From Anaerocolumna sp. MB42-C2 (lineage in GTDB: Bacteria; Bacillota; Clostridia; Lachnospirales; Lachnospiraceae): a stretch of 64,000 nucleotides of DNA. The stretch is from NCBI RefSeq assembly GCF_030913705.1, contig NZ_CP133190.1, forward strand, positions 3,743,501 through 3,807,500, written 5' to 3'. A program made the position numbers and the translations under genes. Below the pieces are notes generated by a model. That model did not search any database. It saw nothing but the letters and a program-made list of their open reading frames with translations, and was not told where the DNA came from. Shown piece by piece: positions 35,183 through 44,050 of this stretch. Each line of letters starts with the position of its first letter. Position 1 is the first letter of the stretch.

Positions 35183-36427
35183 ATGTCATATAAAATCAGG
35201 GAACTGCTTGATGTTAATTTATTGGAGAAATCAATACATGATTTTTATAAGTTAACGCATGTACCAATATCATTTGTTGATATAAACGGGGAAGTGATTT
35301 ACAATGCCGGATGGATGTCTGCATGCTCCAATATCGAGTGTAACTATCAAGAGTTTCAAAATTTATGTATTAGAGAATGCTGGAAAAACAATGATACCTG
35401 TTTACAGTCTGAAAGAGAAATCAGTTGTATTTGCGGTTTAAAGATGTATAGAATACCGGTATGTATAATGAATTCTGTTATTGCTAATATTTTTTTATGT
35501 GAGATCAAAGAAGAAACCTGTATAGATGTTTCAAAAGCGGCTGAATCTGCGGAATATACTGCATCTGATTTTTCACAGCGAAAGTGTAAGGATTTTAATA
35601 CATTAATCGATTTTATGGAACGAAATATTCATTTATTCAGCGATTTTTTCTCCAGACAGATGAAAGAACAGGAAATGGGCAATAAACTTCTGGATAATTA
35701 TGCAGAGATGAAACTATCCTATGATCAACTGATAACAGTTAATAATGAGCTTAAGTTTAACATTTGGGAACTACAACAAAGAATTAATAGAGAAGAAATG
35801 ATCAGAAACCCAAAGATAAGACCGGTTGAAAAAAAGTATTTTATGAATACAGTAACGGCACTGGGATTACTGATAGAAAAAAAAGATACTTATACAGCCA
35901 GGCATCAGAGAAGAGTTGCTTATCTGGCATGCAGAATTGCTACGAAAATAAAGCTGGAAAGAGAACGTTTTGAGGGGCTGTACGTAGCGGCTATGCTTCA
36001 TGATATAGGAAAAATCGGAATACCATCGGAAATTTTAGCAAAACCGGATAAGTTAACGGATGCAGAATATGAATTAATCAAAACACATGTGGCAATTGCA
36101 TATGAAATATTGAGCAAAATAGGATTTCCCTGGCCGGTGGCAGATATTGTTTTACAGCATCATGAGAAGATAGACGGCAGCGGTTATCCGAACGGGCTTT
36201 TAGGAAAAGACATACTTCTGGAAGCAAAGATTATCTCAGTTGCCGATGTTGTAGAAGCTATTACAGCCCACAGGCCATATAAACCTGCTTTAGGTATAAA
36301 TTATGCCTTGGAAGAAATAAAGAAATATTCCGGTATCTATTATGACCCTGAGATTGCGGAGGTATGTATTCAGGTATGTACCGATATGAACTGGGATATT
36401 ATATATCAGGATAAGAGGTTTTATTAA
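35183..36427 (+). CDS. PocR-domain HD-GYP phosphodiesterase
   Basis: 414 aa. Residues about 5-160 form a PocR-type sensory domain (ISFVDINGEVIYNAGW plus cysteines CSNIEC, CIRECW, CICGLKMYRIPV). A helical linker follows, then an HD-GYP domain: TARHQRRVAYLA, MLHDIGKIGIP, HHEKIDGSGYPNGL, ISVADVVEAIT. Cytosolic; expected to degrade cyclic di-GMP in response to a small ligand or redox state. ATG 35183 has GGGGG eight bases upstream. It is the last gene of the element, 70 bases from the right arm. Confidence 0.87.
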   Translation: MSYKIRELLDVNLLEKSIHDFYKLTHVPISFVDINGEVIYNAGWMSACSNIECNYQEFQNLCIRECWKNNDTCLQSEREISCICGLKMYRIPVCIMNSVIANIFLCEIKEETCIDVSKAAESAEYTASDFSQRKCKDFNTLIDFMERNIHLFSDFFSRQMKEQEMGNKLLDNYAEMKLSYDQLITVNNELKFNIWELQQRINREEMIRNPKIRPVEKKYFMNTVTALGLLIEKKDTYTARHQRRVAYLACRIATKIKLERERFEGLYVAAMLHDIGKIGIPSEILAKPDKLTDAEYELIKTHVAIAYEILSKIGFPWPVADIVLQHHEKIDGSGYPNGLLGKDILLEAKIISVADVVEAITAHRPYKPALGINYALEEIKKYSGIYYDPEIAEVCIQVCTDMNWDIIYQDKRFY

Positions 36428-36496
36428 GTTTTATATTACTGGTAAATGTTTACACCCAAGTCAATAGTTTATGATCAATAATTTGGTAAACATTCT

Positions 36497-36526
36497 AAAC
36501 GTTCGTTTCTGTAACATCCATACATA
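36497..36526. other. Right attachment site of the spoIIID element (attR-type)
   Basis: A 23-bp arm 36497-36519 (AAACGTTCGTTT to AACATCC), one base, then core TACATA 36521-36526, followed at once by spoIIID coding sequence. It is the exact inverted partner of 15106-15128. A nearby GTAAATGTTTAC palindrome and a repeated TGGTAAA sit just inside the end. Confidence 0.9.
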
Positions 36527-36681
36527 AAGACGTTACAGAGCGTCTTGGGCAGATTAATCCATCCCTTGCCAACAGAGCCAGAGTCGTTTTGGACCTCAAC
36601 AAATCTGAAAGGCATATAAGAGGAGGCTTGGCAACAAAAGAAAAATACCTTCATAAATCAAAATACAGCCAGATCTATTAA
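36525..36681 (+). CDS. spoIIID: spoIIID 3' part, separated from its start by the element
   Basis: This piece has no start codon or ribosome site of its own. It encodes HKDVTERLGQINPSLAN, then NKSERHIRGGLATKEKY and a stop, the C-terminal two thirds of SpoIIID including the end of the recognition helix and the basic helix that contacts DNA. Joined to 14990-15102 it gives an 89-aa protein close in length to Bacillus SpoIIID (93 aa) and sharing its STVHKD-TERL-INP-LAN pattern. No internal stop or frameshift. Confidence 0.92.
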
Positions 36682-36744
36682 GTAATTTTATGAGTGAAAT
36701 GCAGCCTCTAAAGAAAATTGAGAATTGTAGATATAGGATGACAT

Positions 36745-36778
36745 AAAAAGGAACCGGTTTAAGGACCGATTCCTTTTA
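36745..36778 (+). terminator. Terminator of the spoIIID gene
   Basis: AAAAGGAAcCGGT and ACCGaTTCCTTTT around a short loop, 64 bases after the spoIIID stop. The remainder of the 430-base gap to the NDH-2 gene holds a family B repeat and a promoter. Confidence 0.75.
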
Positions 36779-36975
36779 ACGTTACCGAGAATTTCTAAGT
36801 GAAATAACAAATTTTTTTAGAGTTGTTTGACAATTCTGCAATATTAAGGTAATTGTTTGCAGATGATTAAATTTTTTGTTGAATAAAGAGTATTAAATTT
36901 TTAAATTATATGTTATAATGGTATCATTAAAAAAATGCGTAAAATTGTATTTGTCGATTTTTGAAAAAATTTGGT

Positions 36976-37016
36976 TATTGTTCACAGTTTTTCGCAGGAG
37001 AGTGAACAGTAACAAA
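36976..37016. repeat. Dispersed hairpin repeat, family B copy 2
   Basis: TTGTTCACAG, then CGCAGGAGAGTGAACAGTAA and CAAA; a shorter relative of the unit at 9281. Confidence 0.55.
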
Positions 37017-37052
37017 GTATGAAATCGATGATTAATATTTTAACAAATACAA

Positions 37053-37081
37053 TTGACGGATGCAAATAAATTTGATACAAT
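37053..37081 (+). promoter_or_regulatory. Sigma-A promoter of the NDH-2/quinone operon
   Basis: TTGACG, 17-bp spacer, TACAAT, 31 bases before the ATG. Confidence 0.65.
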
Positions 37082-37111
37082 TCATCTGTAATTTTGGCGA
37101 AGGAGAAGAAG

Positions 37112-39142
37112 ATGGAGAAAAAGATAGTAATTATCGGTGCAGGGTATTCCGGTATCCTTACGGCTAAAAAATTAGCCAAAAAATTTAAGAAAAACAGTAA
37201 CGTAAGTATAACAATCATTGATAAGAATCCATTTCACACTATGCTGACAGAGCTTCATGAAGTAGCAGCCAGCCGTGTAGATGAGGACAGTATAAAGATC
37301 AGCCTGACAAAGGTTTTTGCAGGAAGAAACGTTGATGTAAAGCTCGATACCGTAACCAGTATAGATTATAACGGTAAAACTGTAATTGGTTCCAATGCAT
37401 CCTATAAGTATGACATTTTAGTATTGGCAGCGGGTTCCAAACCTACTTATTATGGTGTGCCGGGTGCAGAAGAATATACGTTTAAATTATGGTCTTATGA
37501 GGATGCTGTTATATTAAAAGATCATATTCATAATACGTTTCGCAAAGCAGCTTGTGAACCAAATACAGAAGAAAGAAGAAAGATGTTATCTTTCTATGTG
37601 GTTGGTGCAGGTTTTACCGGTGTTGAGATGATTGGTGAATTAGCAGAATATGTACCGATTCTGTGTGAAAAATACGGTATTAATAAAAGTGATGTAACCA
37701 TGTTTGATGTGGACGGGTTAAGCAGACCTATTCCGAATCTGCCCGAGAAGTTATCGGATAAAGTTGCAAAACGTTTGGATAAAATGGGCGTTCAGCTGAT
37801 TATGAATGCTACTGTAAGCAGTGTTGGAACTGACTATATTGAATTAAAGCAGAATGATAAAATATTACACAATACAGCAGGTACCGTTATCTGGGCAGCG
37901 GGTATCCAAAGCACGGATGTTACTCAGAACTCAGGAAGCGCGCTGGAGATAACCAGAGGCGGACGTGTTCAGGTAGATTCTTACCTGCGTTCCACCAAGA
38001 ATGAAAATGTATATATTACCGGTGATAATATGTTCTATATTCCGGAAGGAGAAGAACGTCCGGTTCCTCAGATGGTAGAAAACTGTGAGCAATGTGCAGA
38101 TGTGGCCGCACATAATATAACATGTGCGATTAACGGACAAGGTAAGATGGAAGTTTACAAACCTGCTTTCCATGGGGTTATGGTTAGTATCGGCGGACGT
38201 TATGGTGTGGCTCATGTTGGTTTGCCGGGGCATTTCTTCAGCCTGCCTTCATTCCTTGCAATGTTTGCAAAACATTTTATTAATATCATTTACTTTATAC
38301 AGGTTCTTGGATGGAATAAAATATTCAGTTACGTAAAACACGAATTCTTTACGATTAGAAATTGCAGAAGTTTTGTAGGAGGTCATTTCTCCAACAGAAC
38401 CCCTAGCTTTTTGCTTGTTCCTTTACGAGTATGGCTTGGCGCGGTTTGGGTTTTTGAAGGTATTATGAAGATTGCAGAGGGCTGGTTTAATAAGGCCATG
38501 CTTACTGACTTTTTCGGTGGCGCAAATTCATGGTATAACAGCATATTAGGTATCACAAATACCCCAGGCGGTACAGATGCCGTATCAAGCGCTACCACAG
38601 CAGCGGCGGAAAAAGCAGCACCCGCAGCGGATGCGGTAACAGCAGCAACAGGAGCTGCCGCCGATGCAGCAGGAGCAGTTGCCGATGCGATTGGTAAGGT
38701 TTTAGTTCATTGGGATATCTTGGGATTGGTTAAAGTTATATTTGTAACCGGTAAAGATTTAGCAAGTTCTACAATCAGTGACTATGCATTTAAATTAGAT
38801 ATTCCGGTTATGAACTGGTTTGTCCAAACGTTAATACTGCCGAATTCCGGTGTACAGATTGCAATGCAGATATTTATTGTACTATCTGAAATTCTAATCG
38901 GTCTGGCATTAATGGGAGGTTTATTTACAGCTCCTGCAGCAGCATTTTCACTAATACTAAATTTTATGTTTGTAACGACAACCGGATTATATTTAAATAC
39001 TTTCTGGATGATTTTTGCCGCTATAGCAGTATTGATCGGAGGCGGAAGATCCTTAGGACTTGATTATTATGCAATGCCTGGACTTAAGAAATTATGGAAG
39101 AGAATACCACTTGTAAGAAAGTTGTACATTTATAATGATTAA
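37112..39142 (+). CDS. Type II NADH dehydrogenase fused to a C-terminal DoxX-like membrane domain
   Basis: 676 aa. Residues 1-400 are an FAD-dependent NDH-2: VIIGAGYSGILTAKKL (FAD), VVGAGFTGVEMIGELAEY (NADH), TVIWAAGIQ and ENVYITGDNMFY. From about residue 430 there is a membrane domain with four to five helices (LRVWLGAVWVFEGIMKIAEG, then helices to GGGRSLGLDYYAMPGLKK) resembling DoxX/TQO small subunits. It is interrupted at about 495-535 by a low-complexity Ala/Glu/Asp stretch. ATG 37112 has GGAG six bases upstream. It should pass NADH electrons to a membrane quinone; context suggests demethylmenaquinone for extracellular electron transfer. Confidence 0.85.
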   Translation: MEKKIVIIGAGYSGILTAKKLAKKFKKNSNVSITIIDKNPFHTMLTELHEVAASRVDEDSIKISLTKVFAGRNVDVKLDTVTSIDYNGKTVIGSNASYKYDILVLAAGSKPTYYGVPGAEEYTFKLWSYEDAVILKDHIHNTFRKAACEPNTEERRKMLSFYVVGAGFTGVEMIGELAEYVPILCEKYGINKSDVTMFDVDGLSRPIPNLPEKLSDKVAKRLDKMGVQLIMNATVSSVGTDYIELKQNDKILHNTAGTVIWAAGIQSTDVTQNSGSALEITRGGRVQVDSYLRSTKNENVYITGDNMFYIPEGEERPVPQMVENCEQCADVAAHNITCAINGQGKMEVYKPAFHGVMVSIGGRYGVAHVGLPGHFFSLPSFLAMFAKHFINIIYFIQVLGWNKIFSYVKHEFFTIRNCRSFVGGHFSNRTPSFLLVPLRVWLGAVWVFEGIMKIAEGWFNKAMLTDFFGGANSWYNSILGITNTPGGTDAVSSATTAAAEKAAPAADAVTAATGAAADAAGAVADAIGKVLVHWDILGLVKVIFVTGKDLASSTISDYAFKLDIPVMNWFVQTLILPNSGVQIAMQIFIVLSEILIGLALMGGLFTAPAAAFSLILNFMFVTTTGLYLNTFWMIFAAIAVLIGGGRSLGLDYYAMPGLKKLWKRIPLVRKLYIYND

Positions 39143-40115
39143 TGATAAAACAAAAGTGAATGATACGATTCAGTTGATAAAATTTGATGATGCGCTTGAG
39201 CTTGTGAAAAAGGAATCGGATACGGTTTTATCCAAGTCACCGCTTATAATCAGGGGATACACCAAACATCTCATGGCATCAAGGGGAAAGTACATCCGTG
39301 CAATGTCTGTAATTATTTGTGCAGAAGATAAAAACGGGATGGTTCACCCGAATGCCGTTAAAATAGCAGCTGCAATAGAAATATTGCATCTTGCTACCCT
39401 GGTGCACGATGATGTTATTGATAATGCGGATCTACGAAGAGGTGATGTAACTCTTCAAAAAAAATACGGAAAAAGAACCGCAGTTATATGCGGGGATTAT
39501 CTCTTGTGTGCGGCGCTGAATTTAGCAGGTTCCATATCAGGTAAACAGGACTACCTGGATTTAGATATGCCTGACTATATGGGGAAAGTATGCCTGGGTG
39601 AATTAAACCAGCATATTAACAATTCCAATTTAAATTTATCCGTATATCAGTATTTAAAAATTATTTCCGGTAAAACGGCAGCTTTATTCGAAGCATCTTT
39701 TCATGCAGGCGCAATTTTTTCTGACTGTGATAAGTCAGAATGCAGAAAGTATAAACAATTAGGGTATCTTATAGGTATGATTTTTCAATTAACGGATGAT
39801 TGTATTGACTTTGAAGATACGATGGAATCAGCAAAAAAACCGGTGCAATCGGATTATGAACAGGGAGTAATTACCCTCCCCCTTATACATGCTTTAAAAA
39901 ATATAAGCGGGTTCAGTGAAAAGGCAGCAAATTCCGGTATATCAAGAACTGAAATCAATGAGGCGGTTTCAAAAGCCGGAGGATTGAACTTTACTCATAT
40001 GGTAGTGAAAAAATATTATAATAAGGCTGTAAAAATAATAAATGGTTTAGAAGTTTCAGATAATAAAAAAGAGAAACTTATGACCATATTAAGCAAAGCG
40101 GCAAGAGCAATCTGA
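39135..40115 (+). CDS. Polyprenyl diphosphate synthase
   Basis: 326 aa, trans-isoprenyl synthase fold. First Asp-rich motif LVHDDVIDNADLRRG, second LTDDCIDFEDT, preceded by RGKYIRAM. It makes the isoprenoid tail for the quinone. It overlaps the NDH-2 gene by eight bases and is followed by a MenA-like prenyltransferase, so it most likely serves (demethyl)menaquinone synthesis. Chain length cannot be read. Confidence 0.88.
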   Translation: MINDKTKVNDTIQLIKFDDALELVKKESDTVLSKSPLIIRGYTKHLMASRGKYIRAMSVIICAEDKNGMVHPNAVKIAAAIEILHLATLVHDDVIDNADLRRGDVTLQKKYGKRTAVICGDYLLCAALNLAGSISGKQDYLDLDMPDYMGKVCLGELNQHINNSNLNLSVYQYLKIISGKTAALFEASFHAGAIFSDCDKSECRKYKQLGYLIGMIFQLTDDCIDFEDTMESAKKPVQSDYEQGVITLPLIHALKNISGFSEKAANSGISRTEINEAVSKAGGLNFTHMVVKKYYNKAVKIINGLEVSDNKKEKLMTILSKAARAI

Positions 40116-40270
40116 TTAGACGATTCTGAATAATATTATACTTACCTGTTATAATAAATCATACGAATACCAGAATCAGACTTTAAAGGCTACTAAAACG
40201 ATGGAATTCGTATTAATTATAGGGTATATGGAAAAGATGATAACCTGGCAGATGAATATGAGGAAGATTC

Positions 40271-41191
40271 ATGATTAGAAAGTTCTTAAACTATGTTGAG
40301 ATCAGAACGAAAATAACCAGTACTTTTACATTCGCAATGGCAATTGCTTTTCTTATGTATCAGGGACAGGTAATAGACTGGAAGCTTACGTTACTGTTTT
40401 TTGTTTCCATGTTTTTATTTGATTTAACTACAACCGCTATTAATAATTATATTGATTCAAAGGGTAATGAGCAAATATTACCGGGTAATGTGCAAATATT
40501 ACCCTTTGAAAGAAAAACGGCTTTGGTTTTGATTTATATTTTATTAGGGGCAAGTATTTTACTTGGTTTAACGCTTGCTTATTTTACTGATATGGTCATT
40601 CTGATAACCGGCGGAGTCTGTTTTTTATGCGGTATTTTATATACTTACGGCCCAGTTCCCATATCCAGACAACCATTAGGTGAGGTTATGTCCGGAGCGT
40701 TTTACGGAATTTTAATTCCGTTTATTATATTCTATATAAATACACCAAAAGGTACTTACATTACACTTAGTTTAAGTTTAAGTACGATTTCTTTTACATT
40801 ACAGGTAGTACCAATTTTGACACTTCTGCTATTTGCTGTTATACCTTTTTGCTCAACAGCAAATATTATGCTGGCAAACAATATCTGTGATCTGGAAAAA
40901 GATATTGCCGTGAAAAGACATACATTGCCCTATTACATCGGTAAAAAAGCACTTGCGCTGTTTGCGTTGCTTTATTATGGGACATATGCTGCAGTTTTTA
41001 TTATGGTTGTATTTAAGATACTATCTCCCATTTGTCTGCTATCCTTGCTTACTTTATTTGCAGTGCAGAGGAATATTAATAAATTTTATAACAAACAGGA
41101 GAAATCCACTACATTTATATTGTCTATCAAAAATTTTATAATTATTATGGGTACTAACGTTTTGCTGATTCTAATCAGCGTTTTTGTTTAA
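40271..41191 (+). CDS. UbiA/MenA-family prenyltransferase
   Basis: 306 aa with eight to nine membrane helices. Asp-rich motifs are TAINNYIDSKGN (about residues 56-67) and NNICDLEKDIAVKRHTLP (about 204-221). It attaches the polyprenyl tail to dihydroxynaphthoate or a related ring. There are no other men genes here, so the head group comes from elsewhere or from outside. Together with NDH-2 and the synthase it forms a dedicated quinone module. Confidence 0.85.
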   Translation: MIRKFLNYVEIRTKITSTFTFAMAIAFLMYQGQVIDWKLTLLFFVSMFLFDLTTTAINNYIDSKGNEQILPGNVQILPFERKTALVLIYILLGASILLGLTLAYFTDMVILITGGVCFLCGILYTYGPVPISRQPLGEVMSGAFYGILIPFIIFYINTPKGTYITLSLSLSTISFTLQVVPILTLLLFAVIPFCSTANIMLANNICDLEKDIAVKRHTLPYYIGKKALALFALLYYGTYAAVFIMVVFKILSPICLLSLLTLFAVQRNINKFYNKQEKSTTFILSIKNFIIIMGTNVLLILISVFV

Positions 41192-41385
41192 CAGGAAGAT
41201 TTTCTGAACTCCTCTGTTAAATAAAAATACTGGAAGTGAGATGCTGATTCGTTTGATTTATATACGTTTAATTTGTAGGATTTTTGTCAATATGTTGTAT
41301 TTTAGCAATTAAGGTTTATTCTTCCGGTTCTTTAATTAATCAGAATCGGATTGAAATAAAAAAAATATTTAGGAGGAAATATTAT

Positions 41386-42495
41386 ATGAAGAAATTATCA
41401 GCTTTATTACTTAGCTTAATTCTAGTGGTTACAATGATTACTGGATGCGGCAGCAAATCATCACAGACGAATGGTGATGCAACAACAGCTACAGTAGAAC
41501 CAACAACTGCAGCTGCAACAACAGAAGATACGGCTGCAACAGAAGAAGAAACAGCCAGCACCGGAACACCGGTTAAAACTGGTCTTGCAGTAATCAATGA
41601 TATCAGTTCATCTACATCTGCAACTGCTGATGCTGATGGTGTAAACCAGACAAATTCCGTAGTAGTGGCTGTAACAGTTGGCCAGGATGGTAAAATCTTA
41701 GATTGCAAACTTGATATGGCTCAAACAAAGATCAATTTCTCTAAAGAAGGTAAATTAACTACATCTGCTGAATCATTTAAATCAAAACAAGAACTTGGTG
41801 CGGATTACGGTATGAAATCTGCTTCCGGTATCGGTAAAGAATGGTTTGAACAAGCAAATGCTTTTGCTGATTATGTAACCGGTAAAACTGTTGACGAAGT
41901 AAAAGGGATCGCAGTGAATGAAGAAGGCGTACCTACTGATGCTGATTTAGCATCATCTGTAACAGTACATATCGGTGATTTCGTTGCCGCTGTAGAAAAA
42001 GCAGTTGCCAATGCACAGGATTTAGGTGCTACAGATGCTGATAAACTTGGTCTTGGTGTTACAACCAATATGGAAAACTCCAAAGATGCTGCAGCTGATG
42101 CTGATGGTGTAGCTCAGGCTTATTCTTATTATATCGTAACTACTTCAGATGCAACCGGTAAAATCACAAGCTGCCTTATTGATGCTTCCCAGGGTATTGT
42201 AAACTTCGATGCAACCGGTAAAATCACAAATGACATTACAGTAGCTCCTCAGACAAAAGATGAGTTAAAAGAAGCTTATGGCATGAAGAAAGCATCCGGA
42301 CTTGGTAAAGAATGGTATGAAGAAGCAAATACCTTTGCTCAGTATGCTGTTGGTAAGACAGTTGATGAATTAAAAGGAATCGCTGTTAATGAAGAAGGCG
42401 CTCCTACTACTGCTGACTTAACAAGTTCTGTAACAATTGACATCAAAAACTTCGTAACATCAATTGAAAAGGCTGTTGCAAATTCAGCACAATAA
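41386..42495 (+). CDS. PplA-like lipoprotein with two flavin-binding repeats
   Basis: 369 aa lipoprotein (lipobox ITGC, AGGAGG before ATG 41386), then a Thr/Ala/Glu-rich linker and two homologous domains of about 130 residues. Each contains GxGKEWxExANxFAxY, GKTVDExKGIAVNEEG and SSVT, where Thr is the likely site of covalent FMN, as in the PplA electron-transfer lipoprotein of Listeria. Codon-rich and repetitive. It should carry electrons from membrane quinol to outside acceptors. The ApbE transferase follows. Confidence 0.85.
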   Translation: MKKLSALLLSLILVVTMITGCGSKSSQTNGDATTATVEPTTAAATTEDTAATEEETASTGTPVKTGLAVINDISSSTSATADADGVNQTNSVVVAVTVGQDGKILDCKLDMAQTKINFSKEGKLTTSAESFKSKQELGADYGMKSASGIGKEWFEQANAFADYVTGKTVDEVKGIAVNEEGVPTDADLASSVTVHIGDFVAAVEKAVANAQDLGATDADKLGLGVTTNMENSKDAAADADGVAQAYSYYIVTTSDATGKITSCLIDASQGIVNFDATGKITNDITVAPQTKDELKEAYGMKKASGLGKEWYEEANTFAQYAVGKTVDELKGIAVNEEGAPTTADLTSSVTIDIKNFVTSIEKAVANSAQ

Positions 42496-42546
42496 CTTAT
42501 AAGTAATTGTTTTTCTGTTTTGTGTTAAAAGATATTAATTAATATA

Positions 42547-42666
42547 GGGCTGTTGCATAGTTTATAAGCTTAATTACTTGCGGAAGAATTAGTGTTGTGT
42601 TTCGCATATATATTACAACATGGATCCAGCTTCAAGTTCGGCAGGTTGTAGATTTTGCAGCAGCCC
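42547..42666. repeat. Long imperfect palindrome, family A copy 5
   Basis: GGGCTGTTGCA and TGCAGCAGCCC close a 120-base unit between the PplA-like and ApbE genes. An open frame running through it into apbE is not supported as coding. Confidence 0.6.
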
Positions 42667-42718
42667 GATTTTTATGATAAAAAACCGGCAGCCGGTAACA
42701 TTTAAAGAGGTGATTAAT

Positions 42719-43795
42719 TTGAGAAAAAAATTAATAGCATGTTTATTAACCATAGTTTTTGTCTTTAATTTAACAGGCTGTTCAAAATTTAATTTACCAT
42801 ATTCAACAAAATTAAAGCGTTTCGATGCGAGCTTTCTGGAGTTGTTTGATACGGTAACAACAATTACCGGTTATGCAAAAGATAAAGAAGAATTCACAAA
42901 TTATGCTCAGATGATTTATGATAATTTAAAAGAATATCATGAACTTTATGATATATACAATGATTATGACGGAATTAATAATGTTAAAACAATCAATGAC
43001 AATGCCGGTAAAAAACCGGTTAAAGTTGACCAGAGAATTATTGATTTATTGAAATTCTCAAAAGAAGCCTATAAGCTTACAAACGGGCAGATGAATGTTG
43101 CGTTTGGGGCTGTACTTAGTGTTTGGCATGATTACCGCACCAGGGGTGTGGATGATCCTGGGAATGCCAAATTACCTCCTATGGATCTGCTTAAGGAAAA
43201 AGCGAAACATACAGATATTGATAAAGTAATTATTAATGAAAAAGATTCAACCGTGTACCTTAAAGATCCGGAGATGAGCCTTGATGTTGGGGCAGTAGGC
43301 AAAGGGTTTGCAACGGAAAAGGTTGCTGATATAGCATATAAAAATGGTTTTAAAAGTGGCTCCATAAGTGTGGGAGGTAACGTACGTACCTTAGATCCCA
43401 AAGCAGATACCGGTGAAGCATGGAGCATAGGTATTCAAAATCCTGACTTGGAAAGTAAAGATAAATATTTATATATATTAAACTTAAAGAATATGTCACT
43501 GGTAACCAGCGGCGTTTATGAAAGATATTATACGGTGGATGGGAAACAGTATCATCATATTATTGACCCGGATACTTTAATGCCGGCTAAAGGTTACTTA
43601 TCTGTTTCCATCGTGACAAAAGATTCCGGAATGGCAGATGCTCTGGCTAAAGTTATTAATATGCCCTTTGAGGAAGGGCTTAAACTAATAGAAAGTATTC
43701 CGGATACGGAAGCAGTGTGGGTATTTGAAAACGGAGATATTAAATATAGCTCGAATTTCGAATCTTATATAAAAAAGTCCTATGTTGTAAAATAA
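42719..43795 (+). CDS. apbE: ApbE-family FMN transferase lipoprotein (FmnB-like)
   Basis: 358 aa. Lipobox LTGC, then the ApbE fold: FDTVTTITGYA, DVGAVGKGFATEKVAD, GSISVGGNVRTLD, and HHIIDPDTLMPAKGY. It covalently attaches FMN from FAD to Thr of flavoproteins on the outer face, here the PplA-like protein, RnfG, RnfD and the FMN protein at 10042. TTG 42719 is chosen because GAGGTG lies six bases upstream; the ATG at 42620 lies within the palindrome. Followed by a terminator. Confidence 0.92.
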   Translation: MRKKLIACLLTIVFVFNLTGCSKFNLPYSTKLKRFDASFLELFDTVTTITGYAKDKEEFTNYAQMIYDNLKEYHELYDIYNDYDGINNVKTINDNAGKKPVKVDQRIIDLLKFSKEAYKLTNGQMNVAFGAVLSVWHDYRTRGVDDPGNAKLPPMDLLKEKAKHTDIDKVIINEKDSTVYLKDPEMSLDVGAVGKGFATEKVADIAYKNGFKSGSISVGGNVRTLDPKADTGEAWSIGIQNPDLESKDKYLYILNLKNMSLVTSGVYERYYTVDGKQYHHIIDPDTLMPAKGYLSVSIVTKDSGMADALAKVINMPFEEGLKLIESIPDTEAVWVFENGDIKYSSNFESYIKKSYVVK

Positions 43796-43806
43796 ATATT
43801 TAACAA

Positions 43807-43849
43807 TAAAAGCTGGTGCTCCCTGGTGTTTTTTTGGGAACCGGCTTTT
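43807..43849 (+). terminator. Terminator after apbE
   Basis: AAAAGCTGGtgcTCCC and GGGAaCCGGCTTTT around a T-rich loop. Confidence 0.7.
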
Positions 43850-44050
43850 GTTGAATTCTTAAATTACTTGAGTTAATGCAAAAATATGCTCCATTTGTTT
43901 AAAAAGTGTTTGTTAAAAATTTAATTATACGACAATTCACAAAAAAAACTACAAAAAACATTTGTTTTGTGTTATATTAATATACATGACTGCAATTTTT
44001 CAGCATAAAGATTCAATTACTATATTAAAAATAGAAAGAAGGAAATAAAT

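Larger units (their letters stand above)
15101..36524 (+). mobile_element. 21.4-kb skin-like element interrupting spoIIID
   Basis: Bounded by spoIIID halves, matching TACATA cores and perfect 23-bp inverted arms. It encodes one large serine recombinase (33465), a small basic protein before it, a DUF3791/DUF3990 operon next to the left end, a sugar ABC/fucosidase locus, CorA, a purine permease, a lipoprotein with a two-component system, a YtrA-type exporter and a PocR/HD-GYP protein next to the right end. There are no phage structural, replication or conjugation genes, so it resembles a domesticated intervening sequence rather than a prophage. Length between the two CA dinucleotides is 21,422 bp. 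Confidence 0.9.

Noticed and set aside
15101..36524. Prophage or conjugative element
   Set aside because: No terminase, capsid, tail, lysis, replication, relaxase or type IV secretion gene occurs between the att sites.
42620..42718. N-terminal extension of the ApbE open frame from the ATG at 42620
   Set aside because: It runs through the right arm of a family A palindrome, would bury the signal peptide, and has no ribosome site; TTG 42719 does.
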